Shown here: positions 14,654 through 24,189 of the stretch, in pieces
How the letters are laid out: each line of letters begins with the position of its first letter
Numbering within the stretch: position 1 is the first letter of the stretch
Assembly (NCBI GenBank): GCA_947631855.1
Contig: CANRMX010000009.1
Coordinates: forward strand, 1-52,153
Source: an uncultured Clostridia bacterium
GTDB taxonomy: Bacteria > Bacillota > Clostridia > Oscillospirales > Acutalibacteraceae
Length of the DNA: 52,153 bases
Reading direction: 5' to 3'
Translations under genes and position numbers: made by a program
Notes under the pieces: generated by a model
Seen by the model: the letters and a program-made list of their open reading frames with translations, nothing else
The model's database searches: none
What the model was told of the DNA's origin: nothing

Positions 14654-16231
14654 ATGACAAGTTATGTACTGAAACGTCTGGTCCATGGACTTGCTTCAGT
14701 GATCGTGGTGATCGTGATCGTCATGCTGTTAGTGTATGGCCTGATGAACCGCCAGCAGATTTTTACTCAGGACCAGCAGTTCTCGAAAGTGAAAGCAAAC
14801 GATAGAACAGTGTACATGTACCAGCGTTGGGAAGAGTATGGGTATTTGGATTACGTGCCCTACGGCGATTATCTCGACGAGCTGGTGAAGAAAGGCGAGA
14901 TCGACAGCGAGACCCGTAACACCGTGGGCGCTCTTGGCCGCACGGCGGATTCGGACGAGGCCGGCGTCGCCGAATATGTTCAGAAATTTACGGAAACCTA
15001 TGAGTCCAAGGGCTATACGGTTCAACGTTTGAAAGCGATAACAAGCGGCGGCAGGAAGATCGCCGAGGGCGGCCGCCCGCAGCTGTTTGCCTATCGCGAT
15101 AAGCCGCTGCTGGGACGCGCGCTGAGCTTCTTCCTGAGCGTGTTCAAGGTGGACAACATCCACTATGTGCCCGAGGAGAACGACATCGGCGAGCGTGGCC
15201 TCACCTTCACCTGGAACGATCCGGCCAAGGGCGGGGATACCTTCGCACCGGTGATCATGGGCAACGGCACCCAGCACAAGTATCTGCTGTACTTTGATGG
15301 CAAGTTCCCCTACATCCACCAGAACTTCCTGAGCATCCAGCTGGGCAAGTCCTATTCGGTCAACAAGGGCATCGACGTGTTCCAGTCCATGACCCAGCCC
15401 CAGGGCTCTCTGGTGTATTCCACCATCACCTATCCCACCGGCCTGGTGGAGAACTCCGCCGACGACCTGCACACCGCGACCTATTCCGCGGGCTCCCGTG
15501 CCAGCGGCGATTTCGTGGCGGCCCGTTTCGCGGATGACTACACCATCACCACTTCGGCGAAGCACTCCTTCTCCAAGATGGGCTTCTCGTTCTCCGTGGG
15601 CATTTTCGCCACCGTGGGCGCGTATCTGCTGGGCCTGCCGCTGGGCATTGCCATGAGCTTAAATAAAGATGGCTGGTTTGACAAGCTGGGCACGATCTAC
15701 GTCATCTTTATCACTTCCGTGCCGTCTCTGGCCTATATCTTCATTTTCCGTGCCATCGGCGGCGCCACCGGCGTGCCTACTGAGTTCACAATCGATACGC
15801 CGACCATCGCCATGTATATTCTGCCCATCGTGTCCCTGATGCTGCCCTCTGTGGGCAACCTGATGAAGTGGATGCGCCGGTACATGATCGACCAGATGAA
15901 CTCGGACTATGTGAAGTTCGCCCGGGCCGGCGGCCTCTCCGAGCGGGAGATCTTCTTCAAGCATATCATGAAGAACGCCGCGATCCCCATCGCCCACGGC
16001 ATTCCCGGCAGCCTGCTGTTCTCCATGACCGGCTCGCTGATCACCGAGCGTGTGTACCGTGTGCCCGGCATGGGCGATCTGATGATCACCGCTATCCAGC
16101 AGTATGACAACGGCGTTATCATTGGCGTGACCCTGTTCTTTGCCCTCCTGTCGATCATTGCCGCCGTGGCCGGCGACGTGACGATGGCTGTGGTCGATCC
16201 TCGGATCAACTTCACGAATTCGGCTAGATGA
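14654..16231 (+). CDS. Peptide ABC transporter permease (OppB-like) with large extracellular insertion
   Basis: The 525-aa protein begins with a TM helix (about 9-30), has a roughly 275-residue predicted extracytoplasmic region (about 32-308), then five TM helices with the permease EAA-type motif (ARAGGLSEREIFFKHIMKNA). The C-terminus LITERVYRVPGMGDLMITAI is typical of OppB/DppB. Normal OppB proteins are about 300-340 aa, so the periplasm-side loop between TM1 and TM2 is massively extended. It forms the membrane pore with the downstream OppC-like protein. Confidence 0.9.
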   Translation: MTSYVLKRLVHGLASVIVVIVIVMLLVYGLMNRQQIFTQDQQFSKVKANDRTVYMYQRWEEYGYLDYVPYGDYLDELVKKGEIDSETRNTVGALGRTADSDEAGVAEYVQKFTETYESKGYTVQRLKAITSGGRKIAEGGRPQLFAYRDKPLLGRALSFFLSVFKVDNIHYVPEENDIGERGLTFTWNDPAKGGDTFAPVIMGNGTQHKYLLYFDGKFPYIHQNFLSIQLGKSYSVNKGIDVFQSMTQPQGSLVYSTITYPTGLVENSADDLHTATYSAGSRASGDFVAARFADDYTITTSAKHSFSKMGFSFSVGIFATVGAYLLGLPLGIAMSLNKDGWFDKLGTIYVIFITSVPSLAYIFIFRAIGGATGVPTEFTIDTPTIAMYILPIVSLMLPSVGNLMKWMRRYMIDQMNSDYVKFARAGGLSEREIFFKHIMKNAAIPIAHGIPGSLLFSMTGSLITERVYRVPGMGDLMITAIQQYDNGVIIGVTLFFALLSIIAAVAGDVTMAVVDPRINFTNSAR

Positions 16232-16241
16232 GGTGACTACA

Positions 16242-17207
16242 ATGGAAGATTTGAAAAGTTTGGGGCTGTCCGAGCAGGAGCTTTTCTCCCGCGTGGATCA
16301 CAATCTGTTAGAGTCCGAGCGTATCACTGCGCCCCGCTATTCTTACTGGCGCTCGGTGTTTAGAGTTTTCTTCCGCAGAAAGATCAACATCGTCATTCTG
16401 TGCATCCTGGGTCTGGTGTTCCTGATGGCCTTCGTGTATCCCACGGTCTTCGGGTATGACCAGTTCTCCAACCTGAACGATGCCACCACCAAGCACCTGA
16501 ACCCCGCCGAAGCCTTTGCGCGGTTTGGGCCCAGCATTCGGTGGATCCTGGGCACCGGCGGCTCCGGCGCCTCCACCTGGGACGCCATCTGGTTTGGCTC
16601 CCGCGTGTCCCTGACCCTGGCCATGATCTGCACGGTCATCAACATGTCCATCGGCATCCTGCTGGGCGCCGTGTGGGGCTTCTCCAAGAAGCTGGACGTG
16701 ATCATGATCGAGATCCGCAACATCATCGGCAACGTGCCCGGCACCCTGCTGATCTCCGTGCTGGTGCTGATCTTCTCTCCCAGCTTCTGGACCCTGATCT
16801 TTGCCATGTGCATCACCGGCTGGCTGGGCGTGGCCTCCTTCATCCGCACCCAGGTGCTGATCATCCGCGACCGGGAGTACAATCTGGCCTCCCGCTGCCT
16901 GGGCACTTCCACCTTTAAGATCGCGATCAAGAACATCCTGCCCTTCATGACCTCCGTCATCGTGACCATCATGGCCACCGAGATCCCCGGCTACATCGGC
17001 TCCGAAGTGTTCCTGTCCTACATCGGCCTGGGCATTTCCGAAATGTCTCTGGGCAAGCTGATCACCGAGAACCAGAGCGCAATGTTTACGCCCGGTTGGC
17101 AGTTTGAGTTCTGGAGCCCCATTTTCGTCTCCTCGATCATCACCGTGGTGCTGTTCGTGGTAGGCCAGAACCTGGGCGACGCATCCGACCCGAGAACGCA
17201 CATGTAA
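16242..17207 (+). CDS. Peptide ABC transporter permease (OppC-like)
   Basis: This 321-aa permease has the OppC pattern: an N-terminal cytoplasmic segment, a first TM helix (INIVILCILGLVFLMAFVYP), the LGTGGSGASTWDAIWFGSRVSL region that matches 'LGTDxxGRD', and an EAA loop (SRCLGTSTFKIAIKNILPFM). ATG 16242 follows GAGGTGA. Unlike the other components, it has normal length. It follows oppB after 10 bases and precedes oppD by 13. Confidence 0.92.
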   Translation: MEDLKSLGLSEQELFSRVDHNLLESERITAPRYSYWRSVFRVFFRRKINIVILCILGLVFLMAFVYPTVFGYDQFSNLNDATTKHLNPAEAFARFGPSIRWILGTGGSGASTWDAIWFGSRVSLTLAMICTVINMSIGILLGAVWGFSKKLDVIMIEIRNIIGNVPGTLLISVLVLIFSPSFWTLIFAMCITGWLGVASFIRTQVLIIRDREYNLASRCLGTSTFKIAIKNILPFMTSVIVTIMATEIPGYIGSEVFLSYIGLGISEMSLGKLITENQSAMFTPGWQFEFWSPIFVSSIITVVLFVVGQNLGDASDPRTHM

Positions 17208-17220
17208 GGAGGGACTTGAC

Positions 17221-18975
17221 ATGGAAGATAAAAAAGTATTGCTGTCCGTCAAGGATCTCGAAGTCAAGTTCAACGTGCGCGGCAGAGTGCTCACCGCCAT
17301 CCGCGGCATCTCCCTTGATATTTACGAGAACGAATCCATCGCCATCGTGGGCGAATCCGGCTCCGGCAAATCGGTGTTCACCAAGACCTTCGCCGGTATG
17401 CTGGACACCAACGGTTTTATCAGCAACGGCCAGATCATCTACAACGATGAGGAGCTGGCGGATACCAAGGTGCGGAAATCCGCCCAGGGCAAGGACCTGA
17501 TGAAGCGGGCGCTGCACACGCTGAATAAGAATTCCAAGCTGGAGCTGGGCGCCAAGACCTATCAGAAGATTTTGGAGCTGGAGTCCGAGAAGAAGGCCCG
17601 CGCCGCCCTCACCGAAGAGGAGCGCGCCGAGATGGACGAGAAGATCCACGACCTGGTGGCCGACCGGACCGACCTGTTCAACCTGCGCCAGACCTACGAT
17701 CCCTCCAAGGAGAAGGACAAGATCAAAGAGGCCGGGAAGAAACTGAAGGAATTCGACGAGAAGATCAAGTCCATGCAGGAGGAGCTGGCCAAGAAGGAAA
17801 AGGCCAGAGCCGACGCCGCCAAGAACGACACCGCCTACAACAGCGAGTTCAACAGCAAGATGGCCACCCTCAAGGCCCAGTATGAGAAGGAGATCGCCGG
17901 CGAGATCGCGCCCAAAACGGTGAAGCGCAACGAGGTCCTGGCCAAGGAGATCTGGCTCTCCGTGGGACGCTATCCCGGCCTGGCCCGGGTGCGGCTGACC
18001 TTTAAGCTCATCGCGGCGCTGAAAGAAGCCCAGCGGCTGGGCGTGGACCTCTCCGACGAGAACCAGCGCAACGCCGTGTTCGACACCGTGGTGTTCCGCG
18101 TGCGGTATCTGGACGAGACCGAGGAGCAGCTCCACGGCACCTGCATTCTGAACCTGGCCAACGTGAAGTTCGGCGGCGACTGGACGCAGATCCGCGGCAC
18201 CCGCATCGCCACGGTGTTCCAGGACCCCATGTCTTCGCTGAACCCCATCCTCACCATCGGCAAGCAGATCACCTCCATCATCATCAAGCACCAGAAGTGC
18301 TCCGAGGCCGAGGCCCGTACCCGGGCCATCGAGCTGATGTACAAGGTGGGTATCCCCAATCCCGAGCACCGGTTTGACGACTATCCCTTCCAGTATTCCG
18401 GCGGCATGCGGCAGAGAATCGTTATCGCCATCGCCCTGAGCTGCCAGCCCAAGATCCTCATCTGCGACGAGCCCACCACCGCGTTGGACGTGACGGTGCA
18501 GGCCCAGATCCTGCAGCTGATCAAGGATCTGCAGAAGGAGTTCAATTACACCATCGTGTTTATCACCCACGACCTGGGCGTTGTTGCCAACGTGGCCGAC
18601 CGCGTGGCGGTGCTGTATGCGGGTCAGGTGGTGGAGCTGGGCACCGTGGAGGAAGTCTTCTACGAGCCCAAGCACCCCTACACCTGGGCACTGCTTTCCT
18701 CGCTGCCCCAGCTGGCCCAGAAGAATACCAAGCTGTATTCCATCACCGGCACTCCGCCTTCGCTGTACAACAACATCGTCGGCGACGCTTTTGCCCCGCG
18801 TAACCCGCACTGCCTGAAGGTGGACACCCTGGTGGAGCCGCCCATGTTCCAGGTGAGCGAGACGCACTTTGCAAAGACCTGGCTGCTGGATCCCCGGGCG
18901 CCCAAGATCGAGAAGCCCGAGGGCATCCAGGACATCCACAAAAAGCTGATGCACGTATTCAACATAGAGGGGTGA
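17221..18975 (+). CDS. Peptide ABC transporter ATPase (OppD-like) with coiled-coil insertion
   Basis: The 584-aa ATPase has all nucleotide-binding motifs: Walker A GESGSGKS (44-51), Q-loop VFQDP (332-336), signature YSGGMRQR (about 392), Walker B LICDEP (413-418) and H-loop ITHD. It ends in the OppD/DppD C-terminal oligopeptide domain ([11 protein letters not shown] ... GTPPSLYN). Usual length is 320-350. Here about 230 residues, Lys/Glu/Ala-rich and probably coiled-coil, are inserted between Walker A and the Q-loop (about 75-320). The ATPase core appears intact. The insertion might contact the enlarged partners. Confidence 0.92.
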   Translation: MEDKKVLLSVKDLEVKFNVRGRVLTAIRGISLDIYENESIAIVGESGSGKSVFTKTFAGMLDTNGFISNGQIIYNDEELADTKVRKSAQGKDLMKRALHTLNKNSKLELGAKTYQKILELESEKKARAALTEEERAEMDEKIHDLVADRTDLFNLRQTYDPSKEKDKIKEAGKKLKEFDEKIKSMQEELAKKEKARADAAKNDTAYNSEFNSKMATLKAQYEKEIAGEIAPKTVKRNEVLAKEIWLSVGRYPGLARVRLTFKLIAALKEAQRLGVDLSDENQRNAVFDTVVFRVRYLDETEEQLHGTCILNLANVKFGGDWTQIRGTRIATVFQDPMSSLNPILTIGKQITSIIIKHQKCSEAEARTRAIELMYKVGIPNPEHRFDDYPFQYSGGMRQRIVIAIALSCQPKILICDEPTTALDVTVQAQILQLIKDLQKEFNYTIVFITHDLGVVANVADRVAVLYAGQVVELGTVEEVFYEPKHPYTWALLSSLPQLAQKNTKLYSITGTPPSLYNNIVGDAFAPRNPHCLKVDTLVEPPMFQVSETHFAKTWLLDPRAPKIEKPEGIQDIHKKLMHVFNIEG

Positions 18976-18982
18976 AAGAACA

Positions 18983-20293
18983 GTGGCAACGAAGAATGAA
19001 ACAAAGAACAATGTGCGCGTCACTCACTTTCCCGAAAAGGGCCCCATCGCCGAAAACGGCAAGGAGATCCTGCTTTCCGTAAAGGATGTGGACATCACCT
19101 TCGGCAAGGGCGAAAATGCTGTGCGGGCCGTCACCGACGCCTCCTTTGATATCTACAAGGGCGAGACCTTCTCACTGGTGGGCGAGTCCGGCTCCGGCAA
19201 GACCACCATCGGCCGCGCGGTCATCCGGGTCAATCCCCTGGCCAAGGGCGAGATCGAGTATAAGGGCGTGCCGATTTCCGGCAAGATTCCCCGGTCCCTG
19301 GACCGCGAAGTGATCCGCAACATCCAGATGGTCTTCCAGGATCCCGCTTCTTCCCTGAACGAGCGCGCCACGGTGGACTACATCATTTCCGAGGGCCTGT
19401 ACAATTTCCATCTGTTCGAGAACGAGGCCGACCGTGTGGCCAAGGTGGAAAAGATGATCGAGTCCGTGGGCCTGCTGCCCGAGCACCTGACCCGCTATCC
19501 CCACGAGTTCTCCGGCGGACAGCGGCAGAGGATCGGCCTGGCCCGGGCCATGGTCATGGAGCCTGAATTCGTGGTGGCTGACGAGCCCATCTCCGCACTG
19601 GATGTGTCCATCCGTGCCCAGGTGCTTAACCTGATGAAGAAGTTCCAGGAGGAAAAGGGCCTGACCTACCTTTTTATCGCCCACGACCTGTCCATCGTGC
19701 GGTTCATTTCGGACCGTATCGGCGTTATCTACAAGGGGCGGATCGTAGAGGTGGCCGAGGCGGAAGAGCTGTTTGCCTATCCGCTGCACCCCTACACCCA
19801 CTCGCTGATCTCCGCCATCCCGATCCCCGATCCTCAGCTGGAGAAGAACAAGGTGCTGTACACCTACGATCCCTCTGTGCACGACTACAGTGTGGATAAG
19901 CCGGAGTTTGTGAACATCGGCCACGACCACTGGGTCTACGGCAACAAGAAGGAGATCGAGGAATATAAGGCCACCCGGGAGGCCGGCGTGCCCATGCGGC
20001 CCATCACCATTGCCGGTGAGGAGGGCGTGGAGGCCCACCGTGCGGCGAACAGCGGCAACTACGTGGTGGACGAGGACTTCCTCAAGTCCCCCACCCACGA
20101 TACGGGCAGCGGCTGGTATGTGTTCCTGTCGTTCCTGCTGCCCATCATCGGCATCATCGCGGCCCAGGTGTTCAAGAAGCACCGGTACATCCGCAACTAC
20201 AAGGCGTGCCGCAAGGGCGCATTGGTAGGCTTTGGCACCATCGCCGCGCTGGTCGTGATCTTCCTGCTGCTGGTACTGCTGTCGATCATTTAA
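18983..20293 (+). CDS. Peptide ABC transporter ATPase (OppF-like) with C-terminal TM segments
   Basis: The 436-aa protein starts at GTG 18983, seven bases after oppD. Its ATPase motifs are complete: [52 protein letters not shown] and IAHDLS. After the oligopeptide-type C-terminal domain ([18 protein letters not shown]) come about 100 further residues. They end in two predicted TM helices (about 377-397 and 412-436) joined by a basic loop. Membrane anchoring of an importer ATPase subunit is unusual. It pairs with the OppD-like ATPase. Confidence 0.9.
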   Translation: MATKNETKNNVRVTHFPEKGPIAENGKEILLSVKDVDITFGKGENAVRAVTDASFDIYKGETFSLVGESGSGKTTIGRAVIRVNPLAKGEIEYKGVPISGKIPRSLDREVIRNIQMVFQDPASSLNERATVDYIISEGLYNFHLFENEADRVAKVEKMIESVGLLPEHLTRYPHEFSGGQRQRIGLARAMVMEPEFVVADEPISALDVSIRAQVLNLMKKFQEEKGLTYLFIAHDLSIVRFISDRIGVIYKGRIVEVAEAEELFAYPLHPYTHSLISAIPIPDPQLEKNKVLYTYDPSVHDYSVDKPEFVNIGHDHWVYGNKKEIEEYKATREAGVPMRPITIAGEEGVEAHRAANSGNYVVDEDFLKSPTHDTGSGWYVFLSFLLPIIGIIAAQVFKKHRYIRNYKACRKGALVGFGTIAALVVIFLLLVLLSII

Positions 20294-20333
20294 CACCAAA
20301 CAGCAGGTATGCGGCAAATCCACTGCAAAAAAA

Positions 20334-20364
20334 CGGGCAAGCTGCTTTTGGGCGGCTTGCCCGC
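20334..20364. terminator. Hairpin between oppF-like gene and ApbE-like gene
   Basis: CGGGCAAGC and GCTTGCCCG form a 9-bp stem. A-run on its left side and no T run on its right make it a good terminator only for the complement strand. On the + strand it would act as a weak or partial terminator. Confidence 0.5.
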
Positions 20365-20443
20365 TTGTGGCCGATAAGCGCAATTTGAACAGAGCTCTAA
20401 ATTTTGGGGACGCTTCGCGACAAGTCCCCGGGCAGGTGGCAAT

Positions 20444-21721
20444 ATGGGAAGCAAAAGCAAAGACCGAAAGAAGCAGGCGCCCAAGACGAAGGAAGATATC
20501 GAAGTCTCGAAGAAGCACTTTAAGCTGCGGCTGGTGGCGTTTATTCTGCTGCTGGGTGTGGGCGCCGCGGGATTTACCTATGGGTTTTCCCAGCTGATCT
20601 CCTCGCAGAAAGGCTGGAAGCAGATCGAAGTGAACGCGGCGGCCAAGGCGAATCTGGGGGACGAGTTCTACTTCAACTACAACCTGGGTACCGACGGGGC
20701 TTCTCCCACCACCCAGCGCCGGGAGCTGGAAACCATCTACTCCAACGTGATGGTGTCGGCCTACCGCCAGTTCAACGTGGACGAAGCCTTCGACGACATG
20801 GTGAGCCTGTACGCGATCAACCACGGGCCCAATCAGGTGTTCACCGTGGACGATCTGCTCTACTGGGCGCTGGAGAAGGTGCAGCAGAGCGGCAGCCGGC
20901 TGATTTACCTGGGCCCATCCTACCAGACCTATGAGGGCGTGTTCTTCTCCCAGGAGGACTGGGAGACCGGGGATTTCGATCCCCTGCAAAATGACGTGCT
21001 GCGGGAGGAGTTTACCCAGGTCGCGGCCTTTGCGGCGGATCCCGATGCGGTGGACATGGAGCTGTTGGGGGACAATCAGGTGCGGCTGAAGGTGTCGGAG
21101 GAATATCTCCAATACGCCCAGGCGCACAGCCTGGAGACCTTTGTGGATTTCATGTGGGCCCGCAACGCCTTTGTCCTGGATTATCTGGCCCAGCAGCTCA
21201 TTGGCCAGGGCTACACCTACGGGAATATCTCCAGCTACAACGGCTTTGTCCGCAATCTGGACGGGCGTGGGGTGGAGGAATATGGGTTCAGCCTGTTCGA
21301 CAAGGCCGACGACACCCTGCGGAGAGCCGCCACCATGGCGTATACCGGCAGGATGGCGCTGGTGAATTACAGGAATTATCCCATCACCGACGCGGAGCTG
21401 GGGTACTACTATCTGCCAGACGAGGGCGAAGCCTTTGCGCCCTATCTGTCTACCCGGACGGGCCTGCCCGGCTCCGCCCTGGACGAGCTGGTGTGCTATT
21501 CCGCTGCGGAAAACGTGGGCTGCGCGGACATCCTGCTCTCGAGCTACGACGGCTATATGGAGGGCTTGACTCCTCAGTGGCACCGCACGCTCAAGGACAA
21601 GAGGATCGAGTCCATCTCGATCAACGGCACCGAGATCGGCTACACCGATCCCAATGTCCGGCTGACCGATCTCTATCACGTGGACGCGGTGACCTATACG
21701 GCGGAGAATGTCCTCCCGTAA
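20444..21721 (+). CDS. Membrane-anchored, divergent ApbE-like protein
   Basis: The 425-aa protein has a basic cytoplasmic start, one TM helix (about 30-50) and a large extracytoplasmic domain. The latter resembles ApbE (FAD:protein FMN transferase) in layout: FTVDDLLYWALEKVQQSGSR, an early helix and GFVRNLDG, and a C-terminal TRTGLPGSALDELVCYS...CADIL that parallels the ApbE 'DPxTGxP ... ADALxT' segment. The catalytic His/Asp normally found before TG are not evident (here YLSTRTG). It may be a degenerate ApbE fold used for structural or binding purposes. It follows the transporter by 150 bases and ends at a strong terminator, so a role with the transporter is inferred. Confidence 0.55.
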   Translation: MGSKSKDRKKQAPKTKEDIEVSKKHFKLRLVAFILLLGVGAAGFTYGFSQLISSQKGWKQIEVNAAAKANLGDEFYFNYNLGTDGASPTTQRRELETIYSNVMVSAYRQFNVDEAFDDMVSLYAINHGPNQVFTVDDLLYWALEKVQQSGSRLIYLGPSYQTYEGVFFSQEDWETGDFDPLQNDVLREEFTQVAAFAADPDAVDMELLGDNQVRLKVSEEYLQYAQAHSLETFVDFMWARNAFVLDYLAQQLIGQGYTYGNISSYNGFVRNLDGRGVEEYGFSLFDKADDTLRRAATMAYTGRMALVNYRNYPITDAELGYYYLPDEGEAFAPYLSTRTGLPGSALDELVCYSAAENVGCADILLSSYDGYMEGLTPQWHRTLKDKRIESISINGTEIGYTDPNVRLTDLYHVDAVTYTAENVLP

Positions 21722-21738
21722 AGCCGCCCTCAAATCGC

Positions 21739-21776
21739 AAAAAAAATCCCCTGGAAAGCCAGGGGATTTTTTTGTG
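21739..21776. terminator. Bidirectional terminator
   Basis: AATCCCCTGG and its complement CCAGGGGATT flank a short loop, with A-run on the left and T-run on the right. It separates the convergent ApbE-like gene and the isomerase gene. Confidence 0.85.
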
Positions 21777-21784
21777 CAGGAAAC

Positions 21785-22636
21785 TTACACGTTGGCTTTC
21801 AGCCAGGCAACATCCTCGGCCAGGCACTCCACGCGGGTCTTGCCGCCGTAGCTGGCTTCGCGCTCCACTACGTACAGCACGCCTTCGCGCTGGGCGTCGG
21901 CAGCGGCCTTGACGGCCTTCCAGTCCACGATACCGGAACCGGTGGGGGCGTTGAGCTTGTTGCGCTCTTCCATCCTCTGCAGGAACTCTGGCGGGAAGAT
22001 GGGATGGCCGTCGGCATCCAGCTCGAACTTGGGCCACTCGCGCTTCACATGGCGGGAGTTGGCGGGGTCGGGCCCGATCACCGCGTTGTTCTCCTTGATG
22101 TGGATGGCGCAGATGCGCCCGGCATGCTGCTGGATGTAGGCCACGGGATCGATGCCCGCAGCGGAAGCCCAGCCGCAGTCGATCTCAAAAGCCACGGTCT
22201 CGGGATCGGTGTTCTCGATCACGTAGTCATAGAGATACTTGCCGTTGTCGGTGTTGAACTCCTGGGTGTGGTTGTGATAGCCGATGGTGACGCCATAGGG
22301 CTTGGCGAACTTGCCCCACTTGTTCAGCTCCTCGGCCACTTCCTTGGCCTCCTCGGCGTTGGCGAAGTCGGTCATGGGGCAGGCCACGAAGGTGGCGCCC
22401 AGCTGGGCCAGATAGGGGATATCATGCTCCATGAAATCGAAGGCGACATGGCCGGACACGGCCTTGATGTTGGCCTCTTTCAGCGCCTGCTGCACGGTCT
22501 CCACCGGGAGATCCTCATAGCCGCGGGCGAATTCCAGACCGGCATACCCCATCTCGGCGGCGCACTTGATCTTCTCCAGGAAGGAGAGGGGAGAGTCATG
22601 GCCGAAGGAATAGACTTGCAGGTTAACGTTTTGCAT
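21785..22636 (-). CDS. Sugar phosphate isomerase/epimerase (AP_endonuc_2 TIM barrel)
   Basis: The 283-aa protein is a TIM-barrel isomerase/epimerase of the IolE/IolI-like kind: LQVYSFGHDSPLSFLEKIKCAAEMGYAGLEF, GYHNHTQEF (metal-binding His), FEIDCGWASAAGID, and HIKEN with YVVEREA near the C-terminus. Acidic and His residues for divalent metal binding are present. ATG 22636 (complement) follows GAGGGA. It is 38 bases downstream of the oxidoreductase gene on the same strand, an operon that suggests inositol or other sugar-acid catabolism. The exact substrate is not known. Confidence 0.85.
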   Translation of the reverse strand: MQNVNLQVYSFGHDSPLSFLEKIKCAAEMGYAGLEFARGYEDLPVETVQQALKEANIKAVSGHVAFDFMEHDIPYLAQLGATFVACPMTDFANAEEAKEVAEELNKWGKFAKPYGVTIGYHNHTQEFNTDNGKYLYDYVIENTDPETVAFEIDCGWASAAGIDPVAYIQQHAGRICAIHIKENNAVIGPDPANSRHVKREWPKFELDADGHPIFPPEFLQRMEERNKLNAPTGSGIVDWKAVKAAADAQREGVLYVVEREASYGGKTRVECLAEDVAWLKANV

Positions 22637-22674
22637 AGGACGATCCCTCTTTATGGTAGAATTTGCAGGACCGA

Positions 22675-23820
22675 TCAATCAAAGATGGGCATCCCTTCCG
22701 CGTCGAAATAGACGGGCTTGTTGTGCTTGGAGGAGTAGTAGATGGAATCCAGGATCTTGGTGACCACAAAGGCCTGATCGGCGGTGACGAACAGATCGCC
22801 TTCGCCGCGGAGGGCCTTGACCCAGATATCATGCTCCTTGCTGACAGGCGCGGGGCCCTGGGAGAAGCCGGGGATGAAGCCGCGGACCTGGTTGCCGACC
22901 CAGGAGATGGTGGGCTGGTTGGCGATGACATGATTCAGGCGCACACGGCCGGCCAGGGTATCCAGGCCGCCCTTGGTGCCGCACAGCAGCACATGGGCCG
23001 CGTTGTCGCCGCCGGCCTCTTCCGCCATGTTGATGGCCCAGGAAGCGCGCAGGTTGATGACAGCGCCGTTCTTCATCTTGATGTGGCCCACAGCGGAATC
23101 TTCCACGTCGTAGGTCTCGTTGTTCCAGCTGTCATGGTCGCCCATGAAGCTGACCTGGCCCTGATGCTCGGGATCCAGCAGGCGGCCCAGCTTCTCAAAG
23201 GAGGTGCCGACTACATACTCCACGTCGTAGTTGTTCATCATGAACAGGGTGTTGTCCAGGGCATGGGTGCCGATGTCGATCAGCGGGCCGCCGCCCTGCT
23301 TGGACTTATCGGTGAACACGCCCCAGGTGGGCACGCCACGGCGGCGCAGATAGGTGGCCTCGGCGTAGTAGATGTCGCCCAGCCAGCCGTCGGCCACGAC
23401 CTTGCGGGCCACGGTGTTCTCATGGAAGTGGCGGTACTGATAGCCGATGGTCAGCATCTTGCCGGTGCGGTCGCGGGCTTCCAGCATCTTCTTGGCGTCG
23501 GCGGTGGTGGCGGCCATGGGCTTCTCGCACAGCACATGCTTGCCGGCCTCCAGCGCGGCCACGGTGATCTCACAGTGGGCGATGTTGGGGGTCAGGACGT
23601 GCACGGCGTCGATGGACTTGTCCGCCAGCAGATCGTGATAGTCGGTGTAGACCTTGGCGTCAGGGGTGCCATACTCCTTGGCGGCCTTCTCGGCGCGCTC
23701 GGGGATCAGGTCGCAGAACGCCACCAGATCTACGTACTCCTTCTGCTGGGCCATGCCGGGCAGATGCTTCTGGTTGGCGATACCGCCGCAGCCGATGAAG
23801 CCGATCTTTAATTTAGACAT
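22675..23820 (-). CDS. Gfo/Idh/MocA family NAD(P)-dependent oxidoreductase
   Basis: The 381-aa protein has the N-terminal Rossmann motif IGFIGCGGIANQKHLPG, DYHDLLADKSIDAVHVLTPNIAHCEI, and the catalytic CEKPMA, followed by the C-terminal alpha/beta domain with GGGPLIDIGTHALD. It most likely oxidises a sugar, inositol or sugar acid, working with the isomerase gene immediately downstream. ATG 23820 (complement) has CAGGAGG as RBS. It is the first gene of the pair, with its own promoter. Confidence 0.92.
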   Translation of the reverse strand: MSKLKIGFIGCGGIANQKHLPGMAQQKEYVDLVAFCDLIPERAEKAAKEYGTPDAKVYTDYHDLLADKSIDAVHVLTPNIAHCEITVAALEAGKHVLCEKPMAATTADAKKMLEARDRTGKMLTIGYQYRHFHENTVARKVVADGWLGDIYYAEATYLRRRGVPTWGVFTDKSKQGGGPLIDIGTHALDNTLFMMNNYDVEYVVGTSFEKLGRLLDPEHQGQVSFMGDHDSWNNETYDVEDSAVGHIKMKNGAVINLRASWAINMAEEAGGDNAAHVLLCGTKGGLDTLAGRVRLNHVIANQPTISWVGNQVRGFIPGFSQGPAPVSKEHDIWVKALRGEGDLFVTADQAFVVTKILDSIYYSSKHNKPVYFDAEGMPIFD

Positions 23821-23881
23821 AGAAAATTCCTCCTGTGATAATTTCACGCGGCCCTAAGACCGCATGATAGGATTTAAGTTT

Positions 23882-23910
23882 ATTTTAGTACAACCCCGGC
23901 GAAAAGTAAA
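23882..23910 (-). promoter_or_regulatory. Promoter of the oxidoreductase/isomerase operon
   Basis: On the complement strand TTTACT (23910-23905) and TAAAAT (23887-23882) are 17 bases apart. Upstream, an imperfect palindrome TTGTGCGCAA (about 23939-23949) could be a LacI/GalR-type operator, but it is only suggestive. Confidence 0.5.
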
Positions 23911-23949
23911 GGGGATTTCGTAACTTTTTTCCAAAAAATTGTGCGCAAC

Positions 23950-24189
23950 TTGGGATTCATTATGATAACTGTCAAAAAGTATAAAAAAATCTATTTGTTT
24001 CCGGCAGCATATTCCAACTGGCCCATGGGTGCTGGGGATGAAAAAATCAGCCGCCCCAAACGGAGCGGCTGACTAAAAACTGGTATTGGCGGGTTTTGCC
24101 GCAGTAGAGGCACACCGTTTCTCGGTTGCACACACTTGGAAAGCCCCGCCCAAGTACGGCTAAGCGAAGTGCCCTCCGGCGGCAGCCGG
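23950..24189. other. Intergenic region with a possible proS 3'-end duplicate
   Basis: Bases about 24087-24120 (TTGGCGGGTTTTGCCGCAG ...) resemble the 3' end of proS at about 24214-24250 (TTGGCGGGCTTGCCGCAGC ...). Read on the complement strand, this encodes CLYCGKTRQYQF, beside [12 protein letters not shown] of ProS. It is likely a decayed copy of the gene end. No intact gene is present here. Confidence 0.4.

Noticed and set aside
20334-20364. Full terminator of the Opp operon on the + strand
   Set aside because: The hairpin has no T run on its right side; the T run would be on the complement strand.
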